From Paraclostridium tenue (GTDB lineage: Bacteria > Bacillota > Clostridia > Peptostreptococcales > Peptostreptococcaceae), in contig NZ_BAAACP010000001.1 in NCBI RefSeq assembly GCF_039521565.1, forward strand, positions 62,001-126,000: a stretch of 64,000 nt of DNA, read 5' to 3'. The notes beneath the pieces were generated by a model. The model saw only the letters and a program-made list of their open reading frames with translations. It searched no databases and was not told the origin of the DNA. The translations under genes and the position numbers were made by a program. This document shows, one piece after another, positions 1 through 8,743 of the stretch. Numbering within the stretch: position 1 is the stretch's first letter; each line of letters starts with the position of its first letter.

Positions 1-302
1 TAGGTGTGAATTTAATAAGTCATATAAAAGCTTTTGAAGAATTATTACCACTTATAAAGCATCATCATGAAAGGTATGATGGTAGAGGTTATCCAGATAA
101 ATTAAAAGGAGAAGAAATACCATACTTGTCAAGAGTTATAGCTATAGCTGATAGTTTTGATGCTATGACATCTCACAGACCTTACAATTTTAGAAAAGGA
201 CATGATGAGGCTATAAAAGAACTTAGAAGGTGTTCAGGATCTCAGTTTGATCCAGAGTTAGTAGAACAATTTATAAAAATGATAGAATTAAAAAATAATT
301 AA
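1..302 (+). CDS. HD-GYP domain protein, C-terminal fragment
   Basis: Only the last 100 or so codons are inside the window; the reading frame is open back to the first base. The fragment carries the diagnostic HD-GYP signature: HHHERYDGRGYP followed by IADSFDAMTSHRPY. The family normally hydrolyses cyclic di-GMP, with the HD/GYP histidines and aspartates holding two or three metal ions. Which sensory or membrane domain precedes it cannot be seen. It ends at a strong terminator, so it is not co-transcribed with the next gene. The domain call is firm; activity and substrate are family inference. Confidence 0.85.
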   Translation, partial: GVNLISHIKAFEELLPLIKHHHERYDGRGYPDKLKGEEIPYLSRVIAIADSFDAMTSHRPYNFRKGHDEAIKELRRCSGSQFDPELVEQFIKMIELKNN

Positions 303-330
303 AAAATGACCAACGAGGTCATTTTTTTTT
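302..330 (+). terminator. Intrinsic terminator after the HD-GYP gene
   Basis: A hairpin with stem AAAATGACC / GGTCATTTT and loop AACGA is followed by a run of nine T. It begins at the stop codon. Confidence 0.9.
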
Positions 331-372
331 ATCCTTGTACATATTTATTTTTAAGAGGAGGTAGATTATAAT

Positions 373-636
373 ATGATTAGAATTTCTGATATAATGGATA
401 AAGAAGTAATAAATGTAAAAAATGGAAAAAGGATGGGATTCATAACAGATATAGATATGGATATAAATGAAGGAAAAATATTATCATTTACTATAATAGG
501 TGATGGAAGTATGAACTTTTTTTCAAGGGCTTCAGAAGGCCAAGTTGTTTTTTGGAATGATATAATAAAAATAGGGTGTGATACTATAATAGTTAATCAA
601 GGTCAAGATCATAGTTTAGATGAATTTAATATATAA
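373..636 (+). CDS. YlmC/YmxH family PRC-barrel protein
   Basis: An 87-residue protein with the compact PRC-barrel pattern of the YlmC/YmxH family: RISDIMDKEVINVKNGKR at the start, then GFITDIDMD and a VVFWNDIIKIG strand. Family members are small cytoplasmic proteins of Firmicutes, often linked to sporulation gene neighbourhoods; the biochemical role is unknown. AGAGGAGG at 354-361 is the ribosome site and sets the ATG start. It lies 26 bases before nrdR with no terminator between, so the two are probably co-transcribed. Confidence 0.8.
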   Translation: MIRISDIMDKEVINVKNGKRMGFITDIDMDINEGKILSFTIIGDGSMNFFSRASEGQVVFWNDIIKIGCDTIIVNQGQDHSLDEFNI

Positions 637-662
637 AGACACGATGAAGAGGAGGGATAGGC

Positions 663-1118
663 TTGTTATGTCCTTACTGTAACTACAAAGAATCAAAAGT
701 AATAGATTCAAGACATACAGATAGTCAATCAATTAGAAGACGAAGAGAGTGTGAATCTTGTAAAAAAAGATTTACTACATATGAAAAAATAGAGTTAACA
801 CCTATAATGGTTATAAAAAAAGATAATAGTAGAGAATATTTTGATAGAAATAAAATAAAAAATGGTATATTAAAATCATCAGAAAAAAGGCCTGTGTCTA
901 TAGAACAAATAGAAGATATAATACAATACATAGAAAATGATATAAATAAATGCTATATATCTGAAATTGACAGTAAAAAAATTGGCGAGATGGTTATGGA
1001 TAAGTTAAAAGATGTAGATGAAGTTGCATATGTCAGATTTGCATCTGTATATAGACAATTTAAAGATATAAATACTTTTGTAAAAGAATTAAAAAACATA
1101 ATAATGGAGAAAAGGTGA
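663..1118 (+). CDS. nrdR: Transcriptional repressor NrdR
   Basis: A 151-residue protein, the normal NrdR length. The N-terminal zinc ribbon is visible as CPYC (residues 3-6) and CESCKKRF about 28 residues later; the rest is the ATP-cone domain. NrdR senses ATP/dATP and represses ribonucleotide reductase operons by binding NrdR boxes. The start is TTG at 663, chosen because GAGGAGGGA lies 6-14 bases upstream and the next residues are the conserved LCPYC. No nrd gene is in the window, so its targets lie elsewhere. pgeF begins four bases after its stop. Confidence 0.93.
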   Translation: MLCPYCNYKESKVIDSRHTDSQSIRRRRECESCKKRFTTYEKIELTPIMVIKKDNSREYFDRNKIKNGILKSSEKRPVSIEQIEDIIQYIENDINKCYISEIDSKKIGEMVMDKLKDVDEVAYVRFASVYRQFKDINTFVKELKNIIMEKR

Positions 1119-1122
1119 TACT

Positions 1123-1833
1123 ATGGAGAACTATATAAGATTTGAAGATGCAACTAAAAAGAGTGATTTTGCAAATTTAGCATTTACAACTATAAATGTA
1201 GATATGGCATCTAAAGAAGACAGAAAAAATATTTGTAAAGAACTAAATATGAATTATGATAATTTAACTAACAACAAACAAATACATTCAGATATAGTAA
1301 ATGTAATAAAAGAAGAAGATATAGGTAAAGTAAAAGAAGGGGATGCTTTAATTACAAACTTAAAAGATACTCCATTATTGATATTTGTTGCTGATTGTGT
1401 TCCAATAGCAATTATGGATTCAAATAATAAAGTAGCTGCATTATGTCATGCTGGATGGAGAGGTACTTATTCTAAAATAACTGAAAATACTATAAAAAAA
1501 ATGAAGAATTTATACAATACAAATCCAAAAGATTTAGTTTGTGTACTAGGTCCATCTATAGGACCATGTTGTTATGAAGTATCAAAAGATTTAATTGAAA
1601 AATTTAACACAATCATTACAAATAAAAATGAAAAATTCTATATAATTAAAGAAGACAAGTATTATCTAGATTTATGGAAAGTGAATGAATTAATATTAAA
1701 AAATTGTGGAGTTAAAGAAGAAAACATAATTAATTTAAATATATGTACTAGTTGTAATAGTGATAAGTTCCATTCCTATAGAAAACATAATCAAACAACT
1801 AAGAGATTAGGGATGATACTTGAAATAAATTAG
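1123..1833 (+). CDS. pgeF: Peptidoglycan editing factor / YfiH-family multicopper-oxidase-fold protein
   Basis: A 236-residue member of the YfiH/PgeF (laccase-domain, LACC1-like) family. Family motifs are present: ADCVPI with its metal-binding Cys, CHAGWRGT with the His, and GPSIGPCCYEV. Bacterial members have been described as a factor that keeps L-Ser out of peptidoglycan stem peptides and as purine-nucleoside-active enzymes; which applies here cannot be told from sequence. The gene starts four bases after nrdR and is followed 17 bases later by a response regulator, so it sits in a nrdR-pgeF-phoPR-like transcription unit. Confidence 0.85.
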   Translation: MENYIRFEDATKKSDFANLAFTTINVDMASKEDRKNICKELNMNYDNLTNNKQIHSDIVNVIKEEDIGKVKEGDALITNLKDTPLLIFVADCVPIAIMDSNNKVAALCHAGWRGTYSKITENTIKKMKNLYNTNPKDLVCVLGPSIGPCCYEVSKDLIEKFNTIITNKNEKFYIIKEDKYYLDLWKVNELILKNCGVKEENIINLNICTSCNSDKFHSYRKHNQTTKRLGMILEIN

Positions 1834-1850
1834 AGAGGAGCTAACTTAAG

Positions 1851-2543
1851 ATGAATACTAAAGTGCTCGTTATAGATGATGAAAAACATATTGTAGAACT
1901 TCTTAAATTCAATTTAGAAACCATGGATTATGATGTATATTCATCATACGATGGATTTGATGGATTTATTAAAGCTAAAGAAATAAATCCTGACTTAATT
2001 TTATTAGATTGGATGCTACCAAATATAAGTGGGATAGAACTTTTAAAGAAAATAAGAAGTGATAAGGATTTAAAAAATATACCTGTAATAATGTTAACAG
2101 CTAAAAATGTTGAAAGTGATAAAATAGATGGACTAAATGCAGGTGCAGATGATTATATAACTAAGCCTTTTAGTATAAAAGAATTATTAGCTAGAAGTAA
2201 CTCGGTTTTAAGAAGATATAATGTAAATAATAACCTTCCTAAAGAAACTATATTAAGTGTTGGGAATCTAAAGTTAGATTTACAAAAACATGAAGTAATT
2301 AAGGGAAATGAAAAAGTTGATTTAACGTTTAAAGAATTCGAACTATTAAGATTGTTATTAGAAAATAAAGGGAAAGTTTTATCTCGAAATTATTTATTAG
2401 ACAAAATATGGGGATATGAATATTATGGAGAAACTAGAACAGTAGATGTACATATACGATATTTAAGAAAGAAAATAGAAGGAAATAGTGAAGATGAAAA
2501 GTATATAGAAACTATTAGAGGAATTGGTTATAAAATAGATTAA
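1851..2543 (+). CDS. OmpR/PhoP-type response regulator
   Basis: A 230-residue two-domain regulator. The receiver domain (about 1-120) has the acidic pair D9/D10, phospho-acceptor D53 in LLLDWMLP, T83 region and K105 in ITKPFS. The C-terminal winged helix (about 135-230) has the OmpR pattern TFKEFELLRLLLENKG and VDVHIRYLRKKIE. It is 12 bases ahead of a histidine kinase, its evident partner. The best overall resemblance is to PhoP/YycF-type regulators, but the signal and regulon are not readable here. Confidence 0.9.
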   Translation: MNTKVLVIDDEKHIVELLKFNLETMDYDVYSSYDGFDGFIKAKEINPDLILLDWMLPNISGIELLKKIRSDKDLKNIPVIMLTAKNVESDKIDGLNAGADDYITKPFSIKELLARSNSVLRRYNVNNNLPKETILSVGNLKLDLQKHEVIKGNEKVDLTFKEFELLRLLLENKGKVLSRNYLLDKIWGYEYYGETRTVDVHIRYLRKKIEGNSEDEKYIETIRGIGYKID

Positions 2544-2555
2544 GGAGCATTTATT

Positions 2556-3842
2556 ATGGAAAATAGTAATATATATTTCTTTATTTTTTTAATATCAATA
2601 ATAATTTCTATAATATCGATAAGATATGCTATGAATCTTAGAAATTACTTAAAGGAATTTCTAGCTGTTTCTAAAAAAATAAGTAACAAGGAATTTCATA
2701 CAAAAATAAATATCTCTGCAAAAGGAGAATTAGGACAATTAATTGACAATTTTAATTATATGATAGATACTATAGATACAACAATTCAAGAAGTTCAATA
2801 TAAAAACTTACAATTAAAATCTATAGTAAAAAGTATATCACATGGTATTTTAGCTATAGATATAAATGGAAATGTATTATTAATAAATAAAGAAGCTAAA
2901 AATATAATAAAAAGTTCAAATGATCAAGTTATAGAAGGCAAGAATATAAATCATGTAATAAAAGATAATAAAATATTATCTGAAATATCTAAATTCATAG
3001 GTTCTAAGAAAACAAAAATGAAGCAAATTACTAATGATGAAGATATAGTATACAATATAAAACTAGATCCAATTTATTTACAAAGTAGCAAAAATGTTAT
3101 AATAGGTTCTATAATAAATATAGAAAACATTACTGAGAGAGTAAGATTAGAAAATATGAGAAGTGACTTTGTAGCAAACGTGACTCATGAATTAAAAACT
3201 CCTTTAACATCTATAAGTGGTTTTGTAGAGACTCTTAGAATAAATGAAAATATTGATAAAAACACTAGAGATAGATTTTTAGGAATAATTGAAACTGAAT
3301 CTGATAGATTAAAGAGACTTATAGATGATATTTTACTTCTTTCATCTATTGAAAATAAAGATACTATATGCGCTGAAAAAGTAAATGTGCTGAGTGTGTT
3401 TAAAGAAGTATATGATTTAACTATTATTTTTGCAAAGTCAAAAAATATAGATTTAAAATATAAATTTGAAGATGAAGATATTATAATTAATTGTAATAAA
3501 GATTATATAAAACAAGTATTTTTAAATTTAATAGATAATGCTATAAAATACACTCCAAATGGAGGGTTTGTTGAAACAATTATTTGTAATAATGAAAAAG
3601 ATATATGTATAAAAGTTAAAGATAATGGAATTGGAATATCAAAAGATGATAAGTGTAGAATTTTTGAAAGATTTTATAGAGTAGATAAAGCTAGGAGTAG
3701 GGCAGTTGGAGGAACTGGACTTGGACTAGCTATAGTGAAACATATAGTAAAATCTTTAAATGGTTCTATTGATATTAAAAGTGAATTAAACATAGGAACT
3801 GAATTTATAGTTACTATACCTAAAAAAAATTTCCTTAATTAA
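2556..3842 (+). CDS. PhoR-type sensor histidine kinase with a single N-terminal membrane segment
   Basis: A 428-residue kinase. Order: one hydrophobic helix at about 7-24, a HAMP-like linker (about 28-80), a PAS-like region (about 85-190), the HisKA dimerisation helix with phospho-acceptor H211 in VTHELKTPLTS, and a HATPase domain with N-box NLIDNAIKYTP, G1 DNGIGI and G2 GTGLGLAIVKHI. PhoR/WalK kinases usually have two membrane segments around an extracellular sensor; this one shows only one, so sensing is probably membrane-embedded or cytoplasmic. Its last codons form part of the downstream terminator stem. Confidence 0.9.
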   Translation: MENSNIYFFIFLISIIISIISIRYAMNLRNYLKEFLAVSKKISNKEFHTKINISAKGELGQLIDNFNYMIDTIDTTIQEVQYKNLQLKSIVKSISHGILAIDINGNVLLINKEAKNIIKSSNDQVIEGKNINHVIKDNKILSEISKFIGSKKTKMKQITNDEDIVYNIKLDPIYLQSSKNVIIGSIINIENITERVRLENMRSDFVANVTHELKTPLTSISGFVETLRINENIDKNTRDRFLGIIETESDRLKRLIDDILLLSSIENKDTICAEKVNVLSVFKEVYDLTIIFAKSKNIDLKYKFEDEDIIINCNKDYIKQVFLNLIDNAIKYTPNGGFVETIICNNEKDICIKVKDNGIGISKDDKCRIFERFYRVDKARSRAVGGTGLGLAIVKHIVKSLNGSIDIKSELNIGTEFIVTIPKKNFLN

Positions 3843-3856
3843 GGAAATTTTTTTTT
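3827..3856 (+). terminator. Intrinsic terminator overlapping the kinase stop codon
   Basis: Stem AAATTTCCTT / AAGGAAATTT with loop AATT, followed by T residues. The kinase stop TAA at 3840-3842 lies inside the hairpin, so the last four codons also encode the 5' arm. Confidence 0.85.
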
Positions 3857-3902
3857 GTTTTTGTACAAAATAAATGTAATGAAAACAAAAGGAGGAAATA
3901 AT

Positions 3903-4835
3903 ATGGATGATGCTACATTATTTAGGCGTGCATTTGGGGTGGCTTTAATATTAGGTGTTTTATCTAGGCTTATAGTGTTAAGACTGGTAAATAAACAACA
4001 ACCTACACAACCTCAAGATTATATTGAACAATTAATTTTATCATTTATTGCATCAGCACTTGGGGCAGTAGCTTTTCCTGCACTATTAGATAAAGAATTT
4101 TCAGCTTTAACTTTTTTAGCTATAGGTATACAACAATTTCAAGAAGTAGCTAATGAAGAAGAAATTACACTATCAAATTTAGAAAATACAGAATTGATAT
4201 CAAAAGGAACAACTTATATACATGAGATATCAAAAGAATATGAAGTAAGAAATTTTTTAAGTATTTTTTCATCATTAGCAGCATCTATTACATTTATTTT
4301 ATGCAATAATAAGTTGAATTTTAATTTCATTATGTGTGTGATATCATCGGCTATAGCAACTATAATAGTAGGTTATATATTTAAAAAAATATTATCTAAT
4401 AAAAGTTTAGAAGACATTGTTGATGTTGAGGTCGTACCTATAGAATTTAAAGGACCTTTAATGTTAGTAAATGGAGTAGGTATAACGAATATAGGTCTTG
4501 AAGATTCAAGAAAAAAATACCTAAAAAAAGGTATTGGATTTAAAGTTATACCTAAAGATATGGTATCTGCAGGTATAATTGGAGACCCTGCTCAACAACA
4601 AGCTATGATACATAATGTATATTTGCATATGGGAATAGACAGAGATGTAGATGAGCCTGAATTTATACCTATAGCAAGAACAAATCCAGAAGATGGATCC
4701 GTAAATTTTGGATTTATACCACTTGTTAAAGATATAGATTTAACTGTTGAAGCTATAAAAAGTACACCTATACTAGATAGTGCAAAAGGAAATAACAATG
4801 CATATAGTAAGAACAATAAAAATAAAAAATCCTAA
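3903..4835 (+). CDS. YIEGIA family membrane protein (first copy)
   Basis: A 310-residue protein related to its downstream neighbour. Four hydrophobic helices are visible (about 8-27, 45-66, 108-127 and 133-155), then a soluble C-terminal half with DEPEFIPIARTNPEDG and VEAIKSTPILDSAKGNN. The family-naming YIEGIA motif appears as YIHEIS. Start ATG 3903 is chosen over an upstream in-frame start because GGAGG at 3891-3895 fits it. Members occur in spore formers; the molecular function is unknown. It is the first gene of a three-gene set (YIEGIA, YIEGIA, small capping subunit). Confidence 0.8.
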   Translation: MDDATLFRRAFGVALILGVLSRLIVLRLVNKQQPTQPQDYIEQLILSFIASALGAVAFPALLDKEFSALTFLAIGIQQFQEVANEEEITLSNLENTELISKGTTYIHEISKEYEVRNFLSIFSSLAASITFILCNNKLNFNFIMCVISSAIATIIVGYIFKKILSNKSLEDIVDVEVVPIEFKGPLMLVNGVGITNIGLEDSRKKYLKKGIGFKVIPKDMVSAGIIGDPAQQQAMIHNVYLHMGIDRDVDEPEFIPIARTNPEDGSVNFGFIPLVKDIDLTVEAIKSTPILDSAKGNNNAYSKNNKNKKS

Positions 4836-4847
4836 GAGGTGGAATAT

Positions 4848-5762
4848 ATGAAAGGAATTTTTTTAATAGGTATATTAATAGGAATTATTTCAAGGATAAT
4901 AACACTTAAAACAGATAGAAAGCAGTATCCAACAGAACCTAATATGTTAGTTTCACAAATTGTGTTAGCGGTAATAGGATCTGCATTAGGAGCTATGGTA
5001 GTTCCTGCATTAATGCAAAAATCATATACATCTGTAACTTTTTTATCTTTAGCAGCAAGTCAATTTAGACAAGTTAGACATACTAAGAGAAGTTCACTAA
5101 TGGATATGGAAAAATCTCTTTTAGTAAAGCGTGGAGAAGGATATATAGAAGAGATAGCTTTAACTTATGAGGTTAGAAGTTATACTTGTATATTAACAGC
5201 ACTTACTACATCTGCGGTTTATCATCTTGCAAAAACAGAATTATATTTAGATGAATTTCCAAGTATTATACTAGGTTCTATTGCAGGTATAGCATTGGCA
5301 CTTATATTTAAAAAGCTATTTGTAAGAGAAAGTATAGGATCTATAGCAGAGGTGGTTCCAGCTAAAATATCTTTTGATGGACCATTATTAAAAGTTAATG
5401 ATGTTGTTATTTCAAATATAGGATTAGAGTCATCGAGACAAAGATATTTAGATTATGGTCTAGCCGTAGAAATAATACCTAAAAAAGGAAGTTATATAAG
5501 CTCTGGTATAATATTAAACCCTGGACAAAGACAAACTTTAGCTAATATAGCATACTCAAGATTAGGGATAATGAGAACACCTGATGAGCCAGATTTTATA
5601 CCGCTTTTAAGAAGAAACCCTAAAAATGAAAGCTTAGTAATGCCTTATATACCACTTGAAAAGGATATTGATAAATTAATAGCAGCAGTTAAGAGTACTC
5701 CTATAATAGAAAATGCAAGAGGAAACAACTGGGCTTTAAAAAGATTTACTATAAAACAATAA
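4848..5762 (+). CDS. YIEGIA family membrane protein (second copy)
   Basis: A 304-residue paralogue of the preceding gene, starting 12 bases after it; AGAGGTGGAA precedes ATG 4848. It repeats the same plan: helices at about 3-22, 40-62, 104-122 and 127-146, the motif YIEEIALTYEVRSY (closest in this window to YIEGIA), and a C-terminal half with DEPDFIPLLRRNPKNE and AAVKSTPIIENARGNNW. The two copies align along their whole length, which suggests tandem duplication followed by divergence and possibly a hetero-oligomer. No enzymatic motif is recognisable. Confidence 0.82.
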   Translation: MKGIFLIGILIGIISRIITLKTDRKQYPTEPNMLVSQIVLAVIGSALGAMVVPALMQKSYTSVTFLSLAASQFRQVRHTKRSSLMDMEKSLLVKRGEGYIEEIALTYEVRSYTCILTALTTSAVYHLAKTELYLDEFPSIILGSIAGIALALIFKKLFVRESIGSIAEVVPAKISFDGPLLKVNDVVISNIGLESSRQRYLDYGLAVEIIPKKGSYISSGIILNPGQRQTLANIAYSRLGIMRTPDEPDFIPLLRRNPKNESLVMPYIPLEKDIDKLIAAVKSTPIIENARGNNWALKRFTIKQ

Positions 5763-5777
5763 AAAGGAGTGTTATTA

Positions 5778-5969
5778 ATGAATGTAGGTATAACTGATAC
5801 AACGCTAGCTATTGTTACTATTGATAAAGATATGAAATCTTCAATTTTTCCTGTGTTTTATGCAGAAAATGAAAAAGAATTACAAGATAGAGCTTTAATA
5901 ATATCTAAAACTATGGGTGGAATGGTACATGATGTACTCAAGGGAACTCTAATAATAGTAAGACATTAA
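5778..5969 (+). CDS. Small capping-complex subunit associated with YIEGIA
   Basis: A 63-residue soluble protein, AAGGAG at 5764-5769 before ATG 5778. It resembles the small family that databases name 'capping complex subunit for YIEGIA', recognised by ITDTTLAIVTIDKD, PVFYAENEKELQD and a C-terminal HDVLKGTLIIVRH. It follows the two YIEGIA genes by 15 bases and the set ends at a terminator, so the three are one operon. The name rests on family association with YIEGIA; the complex has not been shown here. Confidence 0.75.
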   Translation: MNVGITDTTLAIVTIDKDMKSSIFPVFYAENEKELQDRALIISKTMGGMVHDVLKGTLIIVRH

Positions 5970-5993
5970 AGGTACCGGTAATGGTACCTTTTT
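5968..5993 (+). terminator. Intrinsic terminator after the YIEGIA operon
   Basis: Stem AAAGGTACC / GGTACCTTT with loop GGTAAT, then T-rich. TTGACT at 5995-6000 and TATAAT at 6022-6027 follow, but their 21-base spacing is too long for a confident promoter call. Confidence 0.85.
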
Positions 5994-6060
5994 ATTGACT
6001 ATTTCAAATAAAACATGTTAATATAATGTGATGTACTTAAAAGGAAAAGTGGTGAAATTT

Positions 6061-7389
6061 ATGGAAGTAAACGTAAAAAATGTAAATAATATAATAAGTA
6101 AAGTATATAAAGACAGTATTGCATACGAGTTAGGCATAGAAGTTGGAGATTTACTAATTTCTATAAATGATCAACCTATACATGACATAATAGAATATAA
6201 ATTTTTATTAAGTGATGAGTACTTAGAAGTTGAAATAAAAAAGAAAAATAATGAAATATATATATATGAAATAGAAAAAGACTATGATGATGATTTAGGT
6301 ATAGAATTTACAAATCCTATAATAGATAAAGCAAAAAGTTGTAGAAATAAATGTGTATTTTGTTTCATAGACCAGTTACCAAAAGGAATGAGAGAAACCC
6401 TTTATTTTAAAGATGATGATTCAAGATTATCATTTTTACAAGGTAATTTCGTAACTCTTACAAATATGAGTGAAGAAGATATAAATAATATAATTAAATA
6501 TAGAATAAGTCCTATAAATATATCTGTTCATACTACAAATCCAGAACTAAGACAAACTATGATAAAAAATAAGTTTGCAGGTAGATTATATGAAATTATG
6601 AAAAGATTAGCTGATGCACAAATACAAATGAATTGCCAGATTGTTTTATGCCCAGGGTATAATGATAAAGAAGAGTTAGAAAGAACTATATCAGATTTAA
6701 CAAAATTATATCCATATGTAAATAGTGCAGCTGCTGTTCCTGTAGGTATAACTAAACACAGAGAACATCTTCCTCATTTAGAAATATATAATGAGAAAAC
6801 AGCAGGTGAAACAATTGAATTAGTTCATAAGTTACAAGAAAAGTATCTTAAAGAACTAGGAACTAGGTTTATATTCTTATCTGATGAGTTTTACATGATA
6901 GCTAATAAAAAACTTTTAGAATATGATGAGTATGAAGGGTTCATACAATTTGAAAATGGGGTTGGTATGATAAGGAAATTAGAAAGAGAAATAAAAGATT
7001 ACTTAGAAACTATACCTCAAGAAAAAATGAATATAACTAAGAAAGTATCTATAGCTACAGGACATTCAGCATATGAGTTTATAAAAGACATGGCAAATTG
7101 TATAATGCAAAAGTGTAAAGGTGTAGAAATAAAGGTATATAAAATAATAAATAATTTCTTTGGTGATACAATAACTGTAGCAGGATTAATAACAGCAACA
7201 GATATAATAGATCAATTAAAAGAAAAAGATTTAGGACAAACTTTATATATACCAAGAAGTATGCTTAAGGCAGATGAAGAAATATTTTTAGATAATATAA
7301 CTTTAGAAGAATTAAAAAACACAATGAATATTGAGATAGTTCCTTGTTTAAATGAAGGAAAAGATTTCGTTGATAAGATATTAAAATAA
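6061..7389 (+). CDS. DUF512 family protein (PDZ plus radical-SAM-like domain)
   Basis: A 442-residue protein. The N-terminal 60 residues look like a PDZ-type domain (NNIISKVYKDSIAYELGIEVGDLL). Next comes a radical-SAM-like cluster motif CRNKCVFCFIDQLPKGMRETLYF (written here only as Cx3Cx2CFID, residues about 88-97), then a TIM-barrel-like body and the C-terminal DUF512 domain. The function is not established; the cluster motif implies a 4Fe-4S enzyme. ATG 6061 is preferred over upstream in-frame starts because GTGGTG lies just upstream and the homologous region begins there. It is 14 bases before der. Confidence 0.82.
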   Translation: MEVNVKNVNNIISKVYKDSIAYELGIEVGDLLISINDQPIHDIIEYKFLLSDEYLEVEIKKKNNEIYIYEIEKDYDDDLGIEFTNPIIDKAKSCRNKCVFCFIDQLPKGMRETLYFKDDDSRLSFLQGNFVTLTNMSEEDINNIIKYRISPINISVHTTNPELRQTMIKNKFAGRLYEIMKRLADAQIQMNCQIVLCPGYNDKEELERTISDLTKLYPYVNSAAAVPVGITKHREHLPHLEIYNEKTAGETIELVHKLQEKYLKELGTRFIFLSDEFYMIANKKLLEYDEYEGFIQFENGVGMIRKLEREIKDYLETIPQEKMNITKKVSIATGHSAYEFIKDMANCIMQKCKGVEIKVYKIINNFFGDTITVAGLITATDIIDQLKEKDLGQTLYIPRSMLKADEEIFLDNITLEELKNTMNIEIVPCLNEGKDFVDKILK

Positions 7390-7403
7390 GAAGGGAGATT
7401 ATT

Positions 7404-8726
7404 ATGAGTGATAATAGACCAGTAGTTGCAGTAGTAGGAAGACCTAATGTTGGTAAATCAACATTATTTAACAAATTAGCAGGAAAAAGAATATCGATAG
7501 TAGAAGATACTCCAGGAGTAACAAGAGATAGAATATTTACAGAGGTTGAATGGTTAAATAAATACTTTACACTTGTTGATACTGGAGGTATAGAACCAGA
7601 CAGTAATGATATAATATTATCTCAAATGAGAAATCAAGCAATGCTTGCTATGGATATGGCACATGTTATATTATTTGTCGTTGATGGAAAAGCTGGGCTT
7701 ACAGCAGCAGATAAAGAAGTAGCTCAAATGTTAAGAAAAACTAATACACCAGTTATATTGGTTGTAAATAAAATTGATAGTCAAAGACAATTTGATAATG
7801 TATATGATTTTTATGAATTAGGATTAGGAGTTCCATTTGCGATATCTAGTGCAAATAGTATGGGACTTGGAGATTTACTTGATGAAGTTGTAGCTAACTT
7901 CCCAGAAGGATTAAATACAGAGTATGACGAAGATATAATAAGAGTAGCTATAACAGGTAAACCTAATGCTGGTAAATCATCTATATTAAACAATATATTA
8001 GGAGAAGAAAGAGTTATAGTAAGTCCTATAGCAGGAACAACTAGAGATGCAATTGATACTTATTTAGAAAAAGGAGATCATAAGTTCCTTTTAATAGATA
8101 CTGCAGGACTTAGAAGAAAAAGCAAAATATACGAAAATGTAGAAAAATATAGTGTAATAAGATCTATGAGTGCTGTAGATAGAGCTGATGTAGTACTTAT
8201 AGTTATAGATGCAGAACAAGGAGTAACAGAACAAGATACTAAAGTAGCAGGTATTGCTCACGATGAAGGTAAAGCTTGTTTATTTGTAATAAATAAATGG
8301 GATCTAATAGAGAAAAATGACAAAACTATGAGTCTATATACTAAAGAAATAAGAGAAAAATTCCCATTCATGGCGTATGCTCCAATAGTTTTTGTATCTG
8401 CAAAAACTAATCAAAGAATGAATAAAATTTTAGAAACAGTAGTATATATAGCTGAAGAACATGCTAAGAGAGTTCCAACATCAACTTTAAATGATGTAAT
8501 AGGAGAAGCTGTACTTCTTAATCAACCACCTTCAGATAAAGGTAAGAGATTAAAGATTTACTATGGGTCTCAAACAGGAACACAACCACCTAAGTTTACT
8601 TTATTTATAAATGATAAGGAGCTTACTCACTTCTCATATCAAAGATATCTTGAAAATAAAATAAGAGAAAACTTTGGATTTGAAGGTACACCTGTTAGAT
8701 TTGATTATAAAGAAAAGAGAAGATAA
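7404..8726 (+). CDS. der: GTPase Der (EngA), 50S ribosome assembly
   Basis: A 440-residue double GTPase, the usual length. Domain 1 has GRPNVGKST (P-loop), DTGGIEP and NKID; domain 2 has GKPNAGKSS, DTAGLRRKSK and NKWD; the C-terminal KH-like domain follows. Der assists late 50S subunit assembly. SD GAAGGGAGA precedes ATG 7404. It leads der-plsY-gpsA, all in the same direction with short gaps. Confidence 0.97.
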   Translation: MSDNRPVVAVVGRPNVGKSTLFNKLAGKRISIVEDTPGVTRDRIFTEVEWLNKYFTLVDTGGIEPDSNDIILSQMRNQAMLAMDMAHVILFVVDGKAGLTAADKEVAQMLRKTNTPVILVVNKIDSQRQFDNVYDFYELGLGVPFAISSANSMGLGDLLDEVVANFPEGLNTEYDEDIIRVAITGKPNAGKSSILNNILGEERVIVSPIAGTTRDAIDTYLEKGDHKFLLIDTAGLRRKSKIYENVEKYSVIRSMSAVDRADVVLIVIDAEQGVTEQDTKVAGIAHDEGKACLFVINKWDLIEKNDKTMSLYTKEIREKFPFMAYAPIVFVSAKTNQRMNKILETVVYIAEEHAKRVPTSTLNDVIGEAVLLNQPPSDKGKRLKIYYGSQTGTQPPKFTLFINDKELTHFSYQRYLENKIRENFGFEGTPVRFDYKEKRR

Positions 8727-8743
8727 GAATTAGAGGGATGATT

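Noticed and set aside
5995..6027. TTGACT and TATAAT before the DUF512 gene as a promoter
   Set aside because: The spacing is 21 bases, beyond the usual 16-18, and no alternative pair is better; left uncalled.
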